Assembly: GCA_951812725.1 (NCBI GenBank)
Contig: OX638330.1
Span: 1,984,001-2,048,000, forward strand
Source: an uncultured Caldilineaceae bacterium
GTDB taxonomy: Bacteria; Chloroflexota; Anaerolineae; Caldilineales; Caldilineaceae
Reading direction: 5' to 3'
DNA: 64,000 nt
Under the pieces are notes generated by a model. It searched no databases, had not been told where the DNA came from, and saw only the letters and a list, made by a program, of their open reading frames with translations. The translations under genes were made by a program, and so were the position numbers. Shown here piece after piece: positions 63,956 to 64,000 of this stretch (position 1 is its first letter; each line of letters begins with the position of its first letter).

Positions 63956-64000
63956 ATGAGCAGAAGTGCTGTGCCATCCGACCTCAATATTGCCCAGGCC
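63956..64000 (+). CDS. fhs: Probable formate-tetrahydrofolate ligase, first 15 codons only
   Basis: ATG 63956 with AGGAG upstream starts MSRSAVPSDLNIAQA and runs off the window. PSDLNIAQA strongly resembles the conserved start of formate-tetrahydrofolate ligase (PSDIEIAQA), which charges tetrahydrofolate with formate using ATP. Only 15 codons are visible, so the call rests on that motif. Confidence 0.55.
   Translation, partial: MSRSAVPSDLNIAQA

Overview
The window looks like a chromosomal segment of a free-living or host-associated bacterium of the phylum Chloroflexota, probably the Caldilineae/Anaerolineae side. This is inference from style, not a phylogeny. The evidence is the many lipoprotein solute-binding proteins with a Cys-Ala-Ala-Pro type lipobox and acidic low-complexity linkers, repeated phytanoyl-CoA dioxygenase (PhyH) genes, mandelate-racemase-fold dehydratases, F420/FMN split-barrel proteins, a DUF2277 protein, futalosine-pathway MqnA and eukaryote-like LRR/FN3 surface proteins. 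That mix is also familiar from sponge-associated Chloroflexota. Base composition is fairly even, and coding density is high except between about 42.9 and 47.6 kb.

Layout. 0-6.8 kb: an edge-truncated unknown gene, then a catabolic cluster (amino-acid-type ABC binding protein and permease without ATPase, sugar-phosphate isomerase-like barrel, Gfo/Idh/MocA oxidoreductase), then a cupin and a PhyH protein on the other strand. 7.3-15.2 kb: a sugar ABC importer, a cytochrome P450, and the arginine genes argG and argJ. 15.3-19.8 kb: a second sugar ABC importer with a PhyH gene, split by a 285-bp MITE. 20.2-24.4 kb: a tandem duplication of an mqnA-amidase cassette; one amidase copy is a remnant abutting a second MITE. 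24.5-27.6 kb: a degraded HicBA/Uma2 island, a TlpA-like redoxin and an SH3 surface protein. 27.8-32.3 kb: a complete Aap-type amino-acid ABC importer. 33.5-42.9 kb: a catabolic block on the minus strand with an oligopeptide-type binding protein, an oligogalacturonate-lyase-like propeller, and a dehydratase plus ThDP-enzyme pair present twice in tandem. 42.9-44.7 kb and 46.7-47.6 kb: non-coding, repeat-rich DNA. 44.7-46.7 kb: PhyH plus enolase-superfamily dehydratase. 47.6-54.0 kb: a 2122-residue LRR protein. 54.2-60.9 kb: a third MITE, a PhyH-HEAT fusion, and an ABC exporter with a giant double-FtsX permease. 61-64 kb: toxin-antitoxin-like genes, two split-barrel proteins, DUF2277, and the first 15 codons of a probable formate-tetrahydrofolate ligase.

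The most unusual signals are not genes. Two elements in the 43-kb spacer each consist of exactly six 10-bp units in helical phase. Both are entered through the same 9-mer and followed at once by GTTTTC and a T-run. Shorter three-unit decamer arrays, also ending in T-runs, lie at 46.85-46.99 kb. Other notable signals are a MITE family with GTAA-type ends and 8-bp target duplications, a conserved inverted repeat that puts the Shine-Dalgarno sequence of both mqnA paralogues in a hairpin loop, and the duplicated dehydratase/ThDP pair, which suggests an uncharacterised sugar-acid pathway.
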